64,000 bases of DNA from Bacteroidota bacterium. GTDB lineage: Bacteria > Bacteroidota > Bacteroidia > AKYH767-A > 2013-40CM-41-45. The first letter of the stretch is position 1; each line of letters opens with the position of its first letter. The translations under genes were made by a program, and so were the position numbers. Location of the stretch: the NCBI GenBank assembly GCA_016708785.1, contig JADJFC010000002.1, positions 434,001-498,000 on the forward strand. The letters run 5' to 3'. This document shows positions 37,537 through 46,789 of this stretch, piece by piece. Under the pieces are notes generated by a model, which worked only from the letters and a program-made list of their open reading frames with translations, did not search any database and had not been told where the DNA came from.

Positions 37537-38883
37537 TTAACGCGGGTTTTTAAAATTATCTTTTGTTTGACTCAGGATCTTGAAATTTCTTGATACCAGA
37601 TCCGGGCAATAAAAAACAAATTTCCTGTTTGTCTGGTTGTCAAGTTTGTAGTAATGCCAGATCTCATAGGGATAAGATTCGGGGTCGTCATGTACTTCAC
37701 TCGAAGTAGAAGGTGGTCCATATTGAAGGTAGACACGACCTCTGTCCGTTTCATAACCATACTTGTTCAATGCCCCGTATGAGTTGTTTACTTTTCTGAC
37801 TTCAATCATATACTCTTCCCATGATCTCTGCGGATCAGTTGGATTCCTTTTCGACCAAAAATAATACAGATAACGTTGCATTGATTTTACATCGCGGTTT
37901 GCCATTTGATTGGTTCCGATCTGGTCTTCTGATTGACTGGAAACAGGGTAGAGCACGTCAATTAAATAAACCAATGTGTCAGGATTGGTGATATTTGATA
38001 CGAATGTATTTGTGATATCCAGATCCCCAAAATCATTACTTGCAATTGGTTTGCGCATAGAATTTGATCTGTAAAAAAAGACATGCGAGAATGCGAGTAA
38101 CTTATTTTCTTTACTTATCACTTCAATATTTACGTCATAATTTCCACTTGGTAAATTCTCAATTGGGAATTCTGCAAGTACAACGTTCACTGGTTTGGCG
38201 CTTTGCTTCTTTAAAATCAAAAGGTCTTCTATGATTGCATCATTGTTACTGTTTGAAACATAGTATCTGACAATGAAAGGGTCATTATTTGTAGTTAATG
38301 TATTATAGATCTCAGCATAAAAACGAATTTTTGTGGTCCACTCCGGATAAAAATTGTCAGCATACGGTACCAGGTCATAACCATTTTTACTGTATATCGT
38401 TGGTTCTTTTGTCGGAGTGAATGATTCCAGTAATTCAATATCAGAGATGGCAACTTTTTCTTTTTTGAAATCAATCTTAATTTCTTTGGTGACGGTTATT
38501 TCTTTGTCGGCTGTATTAAAATCTTTGATGATCAATTCTAGATTGTAAACTCCATTGGGCAGATTTATTCGCTGTTGATTGATGAAATCCGGAACGAGTG
38601 AATCTTCCGGTGCGATCTCCGGACTCAACAAGTTATATTTTTCGAAATGGACGATCTTCTCACCGGATTTAAAGATCCATTTCACTTCAATTTTACTTTG
38701 AAACTTACCTGAAGGCAATTTCGCCAGGTGAGCACTTCCGCCAAGGACTTTCAAGTAGGTTTCGAGATAAGGGGAACCATCTGGTTGGTCGAATGAACTA
38801 TAGGACATAAACGCAGCCAATTGAGCCTGACTGAATTGAATTGCTGATAATGAAATAAATAGGAGCGTAAATAACTTTTTCAT
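37537..38883 (-). CDS. GWxTD-domain exported protein
   Basis: 448 residues with a signal peptide (MKKLFTLLFISLSAIQFSQA-QLA). The middle is a series of beta-sandwich segments describing stress-like 'NLELIIKDFNTADKEITV' strands. The C-terminal ~100 residues form the GWxTD domain typical of Bacteroidota/Chlorobi/Acidobacteria: 'MQRYLYYFWSKRNPTDPQRS', then 'YGYETDRGRVYLQYGPPS' and 'YPYEIWHYYKL' with 'FVFYCPDLVSRNFKIL'. Its function is unknown; family members are periplasmic or outer-membrane associated. It is divergent from the glycosyltransferase at 39084. Confidence 0.88.
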   Translation of the reverse strand: MKKLFTLLFISLSAIQFSQAQLAAFMSYSSFDQPDGSPYLETYLKVLGGSAHLAKLPSGKFQSKIEVKWIFKSGEKIVHFEKYNLLSPEIAPEDSLVPDFINQQRINLPNGVYNLELIIKDFNTADKEITVTKEIKIDFKKEKVAISDIELLESFTPTKEPTIYSKNGYDLVPYADNFYPEWTTKIRFYAEIYNTLTTNNDPFIVRYYVSNSNNDAIIEDLLILKKQSAKPVNVVLAEFPIENLPSGNYDVNIEVISKENKLLAFSHVFFYRSNSMRKPIASNDFGDLDITNTFVSNITNPDTLVYLIDVLYPVSSQSEDQIGTNQMANRDVKSMQRYLYYFWSKRNPTDPQRSWEEYMIEVRKVNNSYGALNKYGYETDRGRVYLQYGPPSTSSEVHDDPESYPYEIWHYYKLDNQTNRKFVFYCPDLVSRNFKILSQTKDNFKNPR

Positions 38884-39083
38884 GAGTGTATTAATCAGGT
38901 ATTGCCAATGATTAACTTTGTACTTTAACAGTATATAAAAATAAGGAAAATTTAGCTCATTGCTTAATGCTCTTCCTATATTTCACGAAGTTTAACAAAC
39001 AAATGACAAAGACTTGTGCAGATGAATTTATTTGTGCTTTTTTGAGCTAAATTCAAGCTGAACTCACTTCCATAGAGAAAATA

Positions 39084-40250
39084 ATGATTCCCAAAATTCT
39101 GTTTTTTGTTTTTTGTTTAAGCGTTTTTACCGTTTTCTATTCCTATGTCTTATTTCCTTTATTACTGCGAATTATTGCATATAAAAAGTCATTTAAGTTT
39201 TCTCAAAATCAAAATGAGAATGGCGTCTCCGTTTTAATTTCTGCATTCAATGAAGAATCTGTAATTGCTGAAAAGATCAGATCAATATTTGCTTCTGATT
39301 TTGCGCCTGATAAAATTGAAATTCTTATTGGATCTGATTCTTCTACCGATCGCACGGAAGTGATCGTAAAAGAAATTATGTTGAAAGAGCCTAGAATTCG
39401 TTTCTTTGATTACAAGGTGAGAAGAGGTAAGCCTTCGGTTATCAATGATCTAGTCAAGGAAGCAAAGTTTCCATTCGTAATATTGACTGATGCTAATGTT
39501 TATTTTGAAAAAAATACGATCAATAAATTGATTCGACATTTTAATGATGCTAAAGTTGGACTGGTTGGTGCGAATATTTTAAATGTCGGAATGCGTAGTG
39601 ATGGAATTTCTATCCAAGAGAAGTCCTATATACAAAGAGAAAATCTTATCAAATATAATGAAGGACTCATCTGGGGAACAATGATGGGACCTTTTGGCGG
39701 ATGTTATATGATCCGTAAAGAATTGTATGATGAAGTTCCTGCAGATTCACTGGTCGACGATTTTTTTATTTCAATGAGAATTCTTGAAAAAAAATTCTTA
39801 TGCAGAAATGAGTTGATGGCCATATGTTATGAAGATGTTCCTAATGAAATAAAAGAAGAGTTTCGACGAAAAGCTAGAATATCTGCTGGCAATTTTCAGA
39901 ACCTGGCGCGATTCAAACATTTTTTACTGAACCCATTTACAGCGGCAGGATTTTGTTTTATCAGTCATAAATTAATTCGGTGGATAACTCCAATTTTTCT
40001 TCTCACATCACTAGTGAGTTTGTTTTTTTTAATTCCTTTTCATCCAATATTTTTATTCTTCTTCATAGGTGAATTGCTTTTGCTGCTTGCGCCGCTGTTA
40101 GATTTATTCTTGAAGAAAATTGGATTGCATTTTAAATTGATTCGATTCATTGCATACTTTTCATATATGAATCTCGCTCTGATAAAAGGGTATATTAGTT
40201 TTAGAAAAGGAATTAAAAGTGGAGTGTGGATTCCGACAAAAAGAAGTTAG
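39084..40250 (+). CDS. Membrane-bound glycosyltransferase family 2
   Basis: 388 residues. An N-terminal helix (about 5-30) precedes the GT-A domain with 'VSVLISAFNEESVIAEKI', 'EILIGSDSSTDRTEVI', 'RRGKPSVINDLV', 'FVILTDANVYFEKNTI' (DAN site), 'MMGPFGGCYMIRKELY', 'DDFFISMRI' and an RRKARISAGNFQN motif in the QxxRW position. C-terminal transmembrane helices follow ('WITPIFLLTSLVSLFFLIPF', 'FFFIGELLLLLAPLLDLFL'). It is probably a non-processive or processive surface-glycan transferase. It is likely linked with the GT2 and GWxTD genes transcribed in the opposite direction. Confidence 0.9.
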   Translation: MIPKILFFVFCLSVFTVFYSYVLFPLLLRIIAYKKSFKFSQNQNENGVSVLISAFNEESVIAEKIRSIFASDFAPDKIEILIGSDSSTDRTEVIVKEIMLKEPRIRFFDYKVRRGKPSVINDLVKEAKFPFVILTDANVYFEKNTINKLIRHFNDAKVGLVGANILNVGMRSDGISIQEKSYIQRENLIKYNEGLIWGTMMGPFGGCYMIRKELYDEVPADSLVDDFFISMRILEKKFLCRNELMAICYEDVPNEIKEEFRRKARISAGNFQNLARFKHFLLNPFTAAGFCFISHKLIRWITPIFLLTSLVSLFFLIPFHPIFLFFFIGELLLLLAPLLDLFLKKIGLHFKLIRFIAYFSYMNLALIKGYISFRKGIKSGVWIPTKRS

Positions 40251-40707
40251 GATTTTTTAAATTATTTTAAAGCAACTCAAAAAGTAATTTATTTTTCAAT
40301 ATTAAATGGCCTGAAAGGCTCTTCTGTCGAGGCTTTCAGGAAGGACGCATTTTGGTCAATTTTGGAAAATCCGATTGCCAATTTGGGGGAAATCTGAAAT
40401 TTTGCCGATTCTGAATTGGAAATTACTTGAAAAAAGAGAGTGTTCTTTGACATTCAATTAGGAAAAAGGCAATAATTTTGGCAGAAACGAGCATTTTTAT
40501 TTTGAAAAAAATCTGTTTTCAATTTTGTGGTCATTGTGAAGGGCAATTGTTAAAAGCAGGAAATCCCAAATTGCTCCCGAATGATTTTCGTATTTGCGTA
40601 CTTCAATCCTGCGACCGAATAGGAGAGATGATGGAATCAACAATCATCGATGCAATTTTGCTCGCTCAGTTATTCGGGGATTTATTTATAGTAAAATAAC
40701 TTAGACA
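40251..40707. other. Gene-free region with a hairpin
   Basis: 457 bp. A hairpin at 40310-40340 (cctgaaag … ctttcagg, 8-bp perfect stem extended with mismatches) lies 60 bp after the glycosyltransferase stop and could be its terminator, although no T tract follows. A 73-codon TTG-started frame at 40478-40699 has no recognisable features. The promoter of the cargo gene at 40708 must be near its end; nothing matches the consensus well. Confidence 0.6.
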
Positions 40708-43408
40708 ATGAAACACAACAACTCGCTTCGTTCAGCCTTCTTCCTTCAGGCACTTTTTCTTTTTGTGGTTTCTATTTCTTTCGGACAAACAAATATTCTA
40801 TCCGGAATTTCAAATGGAAATAGTAAGTCAACATCTACTTCGAATGCATCTGTTACAAGAATGGATTCATCGTCGACAGAGAACTTCGTATCAACAGCTG
40901 CTTGGTTTAGAACCAGCGGTTCTTGTGCAGCGCCTAATGGTGTTTCATCAACTGTGTTGAGTTCAACAAGTGCAAGGTTAAATTGGACTGCAAAGACAGG
41001 AATCATGTATTATAATTTCAGATACAGAAGAACCGGAACAAGTTCATGGACTTATGATTCAACGATAACTAATTCGAAAACCATCTATGGACTTGCTGCA
41101 TCAACGTCGTATGATTATCAAATTCAGACGCGTTGCAATTCCTCATCTACTAGTGGATATGGAACAAGAAAACTTTTACTACAACAGCAGCGACAGTTAA
41201 TTGTGGAACTCCTGATGTGGCCTTGTTTGGTACAATTAATAAAACTGCTTCATCCGCTACAGTTTATTGGACAGGTGTATCAGGAGCGTTGAGTTATAAT
41301 GTTCGGTATCGTGTGAATGGTTCTTCTAGTGCCTGGACAATAGTTCCAGCTTCTACGGTTAATGCTAATCTAACAGGACTTTCAGCAAGTACACAATATG
41401 AATTTCAAGTTCAAAGTGTTTGCTCAGCGGGATCAAGTTCGTATTCATCAAGTGGAATATTTTCAACAAATGCTTCATGTGGCATTCCGGCTACGGCTAG
41501 TTTTACATCAACTGCAATCACTTCGTCATCTGCTACTTTAGGTTGGTCAGCAGTTACAGGTGCAACCGGATATAATATTCAGTATCGTGTGAATGGTTCC
41601 GGATCAACTTGGACCGCTGCTAATTCAACTACAACTTCAAAAAATGTAACAGGACTTTCATCAGCTACAACTTATGAATTTCAAGTGCAAACAATTTGTG
41701 CCGGAGGGAATAGTGCTTTTTCAGCGTCAGGAATTTTTACAACTACTATTGCAATTACATGTGGTGTGCCCGATGTGAATTTTTTTACAGCAACGGACAA
41801 AACAGCAACTTCTTGTACTGTAGGATGGGCTGCAGTTTCCGGAGCAACGGGATACAATGTTCAATACAGAGTGAGAAATTCCGGGTCTGCATGGAATACT
41901 GTAAATGTAACTTCTACATCTGCAAACCTTTCGTCTTTATCTGCATTGACACAGTATGAATTTCAAGTACAAACAATTTGTAGTGGAGGAGTAGGAGCAT
42001 ATTCAGCTTCGGGGATCTTTACTACTATTTCTGCTACTGCAACGTGCGGCGTTCCAACAGGATTAAATGTTACTGGAATCACAACTTCAGCAGCTACATT
42101 AGGCTGGACTAGTGCAAGTGGAGCAACTTCTTATAATATACAATACAGAAAATCAGGAACTACTAGTTGGACGAATACAACATCAACAAGTGCATGGAAA
42201 ACCGTTTCAGGACTTCTTGCGACATCGGCATATGAATTTCAAGTGCAGACTGTATGTAGTGGAGGAACAAGTTCTTTCTCATCTTCTACAATCTTCACTA
42301 CCTTAACTTCTGGTGTAGTTTCATTACCTGTTCCGGATCATATCGTAGTGGTTATGTTTGAAAATCATGCATATCATGAAATAATTGGAAATAGTGCAGC
42401 TCCTCGTATCAATGCATTCGCTGCGGAAGCGAATACTACATTGTTCACTGAGTCATACGGTATTGAACATCCTAGTCAGCCGAATTACCTTGATATTTTC
42501 GCCGGCGGTAACCAAGGTGTTACAAATAATGTGAAACCAAGTTCAAAGTTTACCTCAATGAATCTTGCTGCAGCATTGCAACAAGCCGGATTAACTTTCA
42601 TTTCTTATTCAGATGGAATGCCAAGTGTCGGTTATGATGGTGATGAAAGTGGAACATATGCAAGAAAACATAATGCAGTTGCCAACTGGGTGGGTACAGG
42701 TACAAATCAGGTATCCTCTTCTTTGAACCAACCTTTACTTCATTCCCTACTGATTATTCAACGCTTCCAACTGTTTCATTCGTAAATCCGGACATGAATC
42801 ACAGTATGCACGATGGTTCAGGAAATACTGCCATTACAAACGGCGATAATTGGTTCTACTCAAAGATCTATCCCTATGCTCAATGGGCAAAAACTCACAA
42901 CAGTTTATTGATCTTTACTTTTGATGAAGATAATATGGTTAGTGGAAATAGAATACCTACGATTTTTGCAGGACAAATGGTTACGCAAGGACAAATTGCA
43001 ACAGGTGTAAATCACTATAATGTACTCAGAACTATTGAAGATATGTACGGCCTTGTACATTCAGGAAATGCTGCTAATGCGTCACCGATACATGGCTGTT
43101 GGACTAATGGTTTTAGAGTGAACACAAACGTTTCTGAAATCGCAACAGATTTCAATCTCAATTTATTTCCAAATCCTGCCGTAGATGTTTTGAATATCAG
43201 TTATACTTTGGAAGAAGATGCAAATGTTAGCATCCGGTTAATAAGTGTAACCGGCGCATCAGTTGCAGAGAAATTAAATTCAACACAGGAATCCGGAAAT
43301 CACGATGTCGCTCTTCCTATTTCTCATTTAAATCTCAGCAAAGGAATCTACTTTGTCGAATTGTTGGTGAATGAGAAGAGAATCGTAAAAAGAATCATGA
43401 TAGACTAA
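40708..43408 (+). CDS. T9SS-secreted fibronectin type III / phosphoesterase protein, two frameshifts
   Basis: A secreted enzyme of about 900 residues. The signal peptide (to 'SISFGQTN') is followed by about five FN3 domains with a repeated core (e.g. 'ATLGWSAVTGATGYNIQYR', 'GLSSATTYEFQVQTICAGG'). A phosphoesterase domain of the acid phosphatase/phospholipase-C type (PF04185-like) begins 'PDHIVVVMFENHAYHEI' with 'HPSQPNYLDIFAGG', 'VNPDMNHSMHDG' and 'SLLIFTFDEDN'. The T9SS sorting domain ends the protein ('LNLFPNPAVDVLNISYTLEE', 'LSKGIYFVELLVNEKRIVKR'). The frame breaks near 41175 (A run) and near 42735 (one base missing). It would release phosphate from organic phosphates outside the cell (inference). 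Confidence 0.85.
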
Positions 43409-43438
43409 TTAATAGCTAATAGCTAATAGCGAATAACG

Positions 43439-43492
43439 AATAACGAAGGGCTATCGTAGGAAATAAGTTTCCTATGATAGCCCTTCGTTATT
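43439..43492. terminator. Large hairpin, probable bidirectional terminator region
   Basis: Arms of 25 bp (43439-43463 and 43468-43492) with one mismatch and a four-base loop: …gggctatcgtaggaaa / tttcctatgatagccc…. It is embedded in attaat/aacgaa phrase repeats (43406-43511), 31 bp after the stop of the FN3 phosphoesterase gene and 32 bp before the next start. A poly-T tract is lacking, so termination is inferred. Confidence 0.65.
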
Positions 43493-43523
43493 AATTATTC
43501 ATTATTAATTTTACTTTTGTGGT

Positions 43524-45137
43524 ATGGGTTCAAATTTGAATAAGGCATTAGATTCTTTAAGTCTAATTGTAAATCGTTATGGGGTTGAAGATAACTCAAA
43601 GAAAATTGAGTTACTCAAGCGGATTTCTAAAATTAAGTTGCCGCTGAATGAAACTATTCACACTTATAATGAATTGCTTCTATTCATTTGCGCCTTTCCG
43701 AATGATGCAAAGATTTTAGCATTGGCAGAAAGGGAGTTAAAAAGGATCAGTCTGCTACTTAAAAGTGCGAAGAATTTGCCGGCTGAAATTTTTAATAATT
43801 CAGGATTGCCATTTACCGCAGTTCTTACCGGATTTTCTCATGATTGTATTCAGTGGTTATTGTCTCATCCGGATATTGCGATCAAATTATCAAGTTTTGA
43901 AAGTCCGGCATTTGACTTGAATGAGGTCTTGCGTTTAACATTGCCATCGTTGGAGAAAAGTGAAACGACGGCCGGATTTACAAATTTCGAATTACTGGAT
44001 GCTTTGTTGGTAAAAGAGAAAGATAGATTGCCATTCCTTATTTCTGAGTTAGGTAAGTTGAATCAATTGCCATATGTAAAAGATCATTTGTTTGAGGGCT
44101 TAGGAGCTTATGTTGAACTTGCACCGAAAAACAAATCGTTTTCGAAGTCTTATAATCGAATTCAAATTGATAGTGTATTTTATCACGATCAGATTCTAAA
44201 GCGATTTGATCATGAAGCACTCTTAAATGCAAGCTTACCTAAAACAAAAGTGTACGCAAGGAAAGAAATTGATGCTGCAATTTTAGCAGTCAAAAATTCC
44301 ATGGCCATTTATGAGAGGGAAACAGATCCCATCACATATATGGACGAACGTTCATTCAGTCTGTATGAACTTGAGCGTGGAGTAACAGTTGCTTTCTATG
44401 GAATGATTCCTGAACGACAACTTCCACTGGAGTCTTATGTTGGTTTCACGCTGTTTAAAAATGGATTGCCCGCTGCATACGGTGGTGCCTGGATCTTTGG
44501 TGAGTATGCGAACTTTGGAATAAATATTTTCGAATCCTTCCGCGGCGGTGAATCGGGATATATGATGTGTCAATTGCTACGCGTCTATAAGCAAGTATTT
44601 AACATCAGTTTTTTTGAAGTCGAAGCGTATCAGTTTGGCCTCGATAATCCTGATGGAATTAAAACAGGTGCTTTCTGGTTTTATTATCGTTACGGATTCA
44701 GACCAATAGATGCTAAACTTAAAAAGATCGCAAAAGATGAAAGTGTCAAAATAGCGAACAGAAAGAATTATCATACTTCAAAAAAAGTGTTGATCCAATT
44801 TACCGAAAGTAATATGGGATTGCAGCTTGCAGGAAAGAAAATTGTTAGTCTGTATGAAATTTCCGAGAAAGTGAAGCAGCTGATTCAGAAACAATATAAA
44901 GGTAATCGTGTATTGGCTGAAAAAGACAGTGTGATGCGATTCAAAATCAAAACCCTTTGGGCAAAGAATTTGAATGCTAACGAAGAGAAAGTATTGAAAG
45001 AAGTAGCGTTGTGGGCAGAAGCAATGCAGATCAACGATTCCGGTAAATTAGATCTGATGTGTCAAATGATAAAGACAAAACCGATTGATCTTTATAAGTA
45101 TCAATTGCTACTTTTAAATTTCTTTCAGGAGAAATAG
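43524..45137 (+). CDS. Hypothetical protein with a GNAT-like C-terminal half
   Basis: 537 residues, no signal peptide, so cytosolic. Not recognised as a named family. The N-terminal ~250 residues are helical ('RYGVEDNSKKIELLKRIS', 'LLLFICAFPNDAKILALAER'). Residues about 285-400 read like an acyl-CoA N-acyltransferase: a beta strand 'SYVGFTLFKNGLPAAYGGAW', then 'FGINIFESFRGGESGYMMCQ' (the RGGE-G could be the CoA pyrophosphate loop) and 'AFWFYYRYGFRP', the usual 'F..YG F' ending. The C-terminal ~110 residues are helical. It faces the 2OG-oxygenase-like gene at 45150 with 12 bp between the stops. Function is unknown. Confidence 0.75.
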   Translation: MGSNLNKALDSLSLIVNRYGVEDNSKKIELLKRISKIKLPLNETIHTYNELLLFICAFPNDAKILALAERELKRISLLLKSAKNLPAEIFNNSGLPFTAVLTGFSHDCIQWLLSHPDIAIKLSSFESPAFDLNEVLRLTLPSLEKSETTAGFTNFELLDALLVKEKDRLPFLISELGKLNQLPYVKDHLFEGLGAYVELAPKNKSFSKSYNRIQIDSVFYHDQILKRFDHEALLNASLPKTKVYARKEIDAAILAVKNSMAIYERETDPITYMDERSFSLYELERGVTVAFYGMIPERQLPLESYVGFTLFKNGLPAAYGGAWIFGEYANFGINIFESFRGGESGYMMCQLLRVYKQVFNISFFEVEAYQFGLDNPDGIKTGAFWFYYRYGFRPIDAKLKKIAKDESVKIANRKNYHTSKKVLIQFTESNMGLQLAGKKIVSLYEISEKVKQLIQKQYKGNRVLAEKDSVMRFKIKTLWAKNLNANEEKVLKEVALWAEAMQINDSGKLDLMCQMIKTKPIDLYKYQLLLLNFFQEK

Positions 45138-45149
45138 TCGCTAATTGGA

Positions 45150-45800
45150 CTAAGCTCTATTCATCTTAAAAGTTTTCCAATCAACTCCAATACGGAAGGT
45201 CTGATAAATTCTTCCATCTTTTAGGGTACCTCCGTAGTGTTGTGTAGCAGAATGTAAAGCACCGGAAGGGTAGGCCACCATTCTGTTGTATTTATATCCG
45301 ATTCGGTCCGTTTCAATCCATTTGCTTCTATTCTTACTTTCAATTTCCAATTGATAACGAATATCATAAATCGATTTTTTTAATCTCCGTGCATCCTTGC
45401 TCATAGCAGGGTCAGTAAGCTGTGTTTGCTTATGCATCCACAGCGAAGTACCGCAATCGACCGGTAAACCGGGTGTCAGGTAAATTAGAACGGTGATGTC
45501 GTTGTATGGTTCGTCAGAATGCACACCGGGAACTTCTTTATTTCTCCCTTTTGAAAATCCCTGGTAGAACACTCCGTTTTCTTCCTCCGGATCGACATCC
45601 CAGCGGTTTATTTTTATTCCAAGGATCTTTTCCAGCTTCGCTTTAACTCCGGGTTCATGATAAACTTTTTTACTACGTAGTCCTGTGCAATCAAGAGGCT
45701 CATGAAACTCACTCTTCAATGCTGCTTTGTAAACTTTGACTGGATCTGAATAAAAATTGTCCTTTACTAGGATGAATCGTTTGTAATTTAACTTTTCCAT
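45150..45800 (-). CDS. DUF6445-like 2OG-Fe(II) oxygenase-fold protein
   Basis: 216 residues, cytosolic. The start 'FILVKDNFYSDPVKVYKAAL' is the opening usual in DUF6445-type proteins. A cupin/jelly-roll follows with candidate iron ligands His94 and Asp96 ('PGVHSDEPYND') and a distal His183 ('GALHSATQHYGG'); Arg203 ('YQTFRIGVDW') could bind 2-oxoglutarate. The HxD…H…R set indicates a non-heme iron dioxygenase, but the substrate is unknown. Homologues are often in natural-product loci (from memory). It converges with the hypothetical gene at 43524. Confidence 0.7.
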   Translation of the reverse strand: MEKLNYKRFILVKDNFYSDPVKVYKAALKSEFHEPLDCTGLRSKKVYHEPGVKAKLEKILGIKINRWDVDPEEENGVFYQGFSKGRNKEVPGVHSDEPYNDITVLIYLTPGLPVDCGTSLWMHKQTQLTDPAMSKDARRLKKSIYDIRYQLEIESKNRSKWIETDRIGYKYNRMVAYPSGALHSATQHYGGTLKDGRIYQTFRIGVDWKTFKMNRA

Positions 45801-45955
45801 ATGCTGAATATGTTTTGTGTGCAGTTTGAAGGAAAGGAAAATTAATAAAATAGTAGGTGATTATTGTCAATAGCTACGTTGAAATTAATCATTTAAATTG
45901 AAGTTCCGCCTTGAGAAAGGACGATTAGAGCTTACATTTTGTATCAATTGTTTAC

Positions 45956-46003
45956 AACACAAGAACACAATCCTGATATCTATCGGGATTGTGTTCTTGT
46001 GTT
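45956..46003. terminator. 18-bp perfect hairpin between two minus-strand genes
   Basis: aacacaagaacacaatcc at 45956-45973 is exactly complementary to 45986-46003, with a 12-base loop that itself can extend the stem. It lies 44 bp after the SRPBCC stop codon (46047) and 156 bp before the 2OG gene start. On the plus strand it is followed by only AAAAAG, so a T tract is absent. Confidence 0.6.
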
Positions 46004-46046
46004 AAAAAGTTACTTGTAATCCACTACCTAAACCAAAAAAGCAAAA

Positions 46047-46475
46047 TTATTTTTCAAGGAAAGTCTTCAAAGAACTCCCAATTATCTCAGTCCACCCTGC
46101 TACAAAATTTTCCTTCGCCAAATCAGGATTGCTAGAAGGAAAGGTTTCCAATCCTTCATGAGTCAATTTCATTACGGTCTTATTTTCTTCTTCAAAAAGC
46201 TCGAATGTTACTTTTGAATTACCTTCATAGCCTTCATATCTCCAAGTGTAAGCAATTTTTTTTTCTTGGATCACTTCAACCACTTTGCATACATGTAAAT
46301 ATTGCTTCCCATCATCCGCTCCGCCTTTGAATTGAAATTCCGTTCCGATCTCAGCTTTAAAATCTGGCAAGTCGAAATACCATTGTTTCATTAGGTCTTT
46401 GTCAGTGATCGCTTTCCAAACTTTGCTGATTGGAGCATTGTATGTTCTTTCGATTGTGAATGGTAAGGGGTTCAT
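46047..46475 (-). CDS. SRPBCC (AHSA1/START-like) domain protein
   Basis: A small hydrophobic-pocket protein of 142 residues of the Aha1-type SRPBCC superfamily. It opens with 'FTIERTYNAPISKVWKAITD' and 'LMKQWYFDLPDFKAEIGTEF', continues with 'YTWRYEGYEGNSKVTFELFE' and closes 'NFVAGWTEIIGSSLKTFLEK', all typical. Ligand is unknown. The longer frame starts at 46553 with a hydrophobic 'VVFFLLSF' leader, but ATG 46475 matches the family start. Confidence 0.88.
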   Translation of the reverse strand: MNPLPFTIERTYNAPISKVWKAITDKDLMKQWYFDLPDFKAEIGTEFQFKGGADDGKQYLHVCKVVEVIQEKKIAYTWRYEGYEGNSKVTFELFEEENKTVMKLTHEGLETFPSSNPDLAKENFVAGWTEIIGSSLKTFLEK

Positions 46476-46789
46476 TTTCTTGTATTCTAAATTCTTAAAT
46501 GAAAGTAAGAAAAATACTACAAACAGATCACTACATTTTTTTAAGAAATTCATTTAAACGTGTGTTGAAGGTTTCAGATTCTGCCGATTAGTGATCTTTA
46601 AGCTTCAGTACTTCAAAAATAGCAATTTTTTAGCGCTTACTATGAGCTATCACAAGAAGTGGTAGGCCGAGATTGATTCGTTTGTGATTAAATGGAGGTG
46701 CGTTGGGCTTTTCTTGAAGAAAAGTGTTAGTTTGTAATAAAATTGAAAAGACTATCTTCAAAAATTCTTATTAACTAGATGACTAATCT

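Noticed and set aside
40478..40699. 73-codon frame before the FN3 phosphoesterase gene
   Set aside because: TTG start, no domain, no coupling; composition like the surrounding non-coding DNA.
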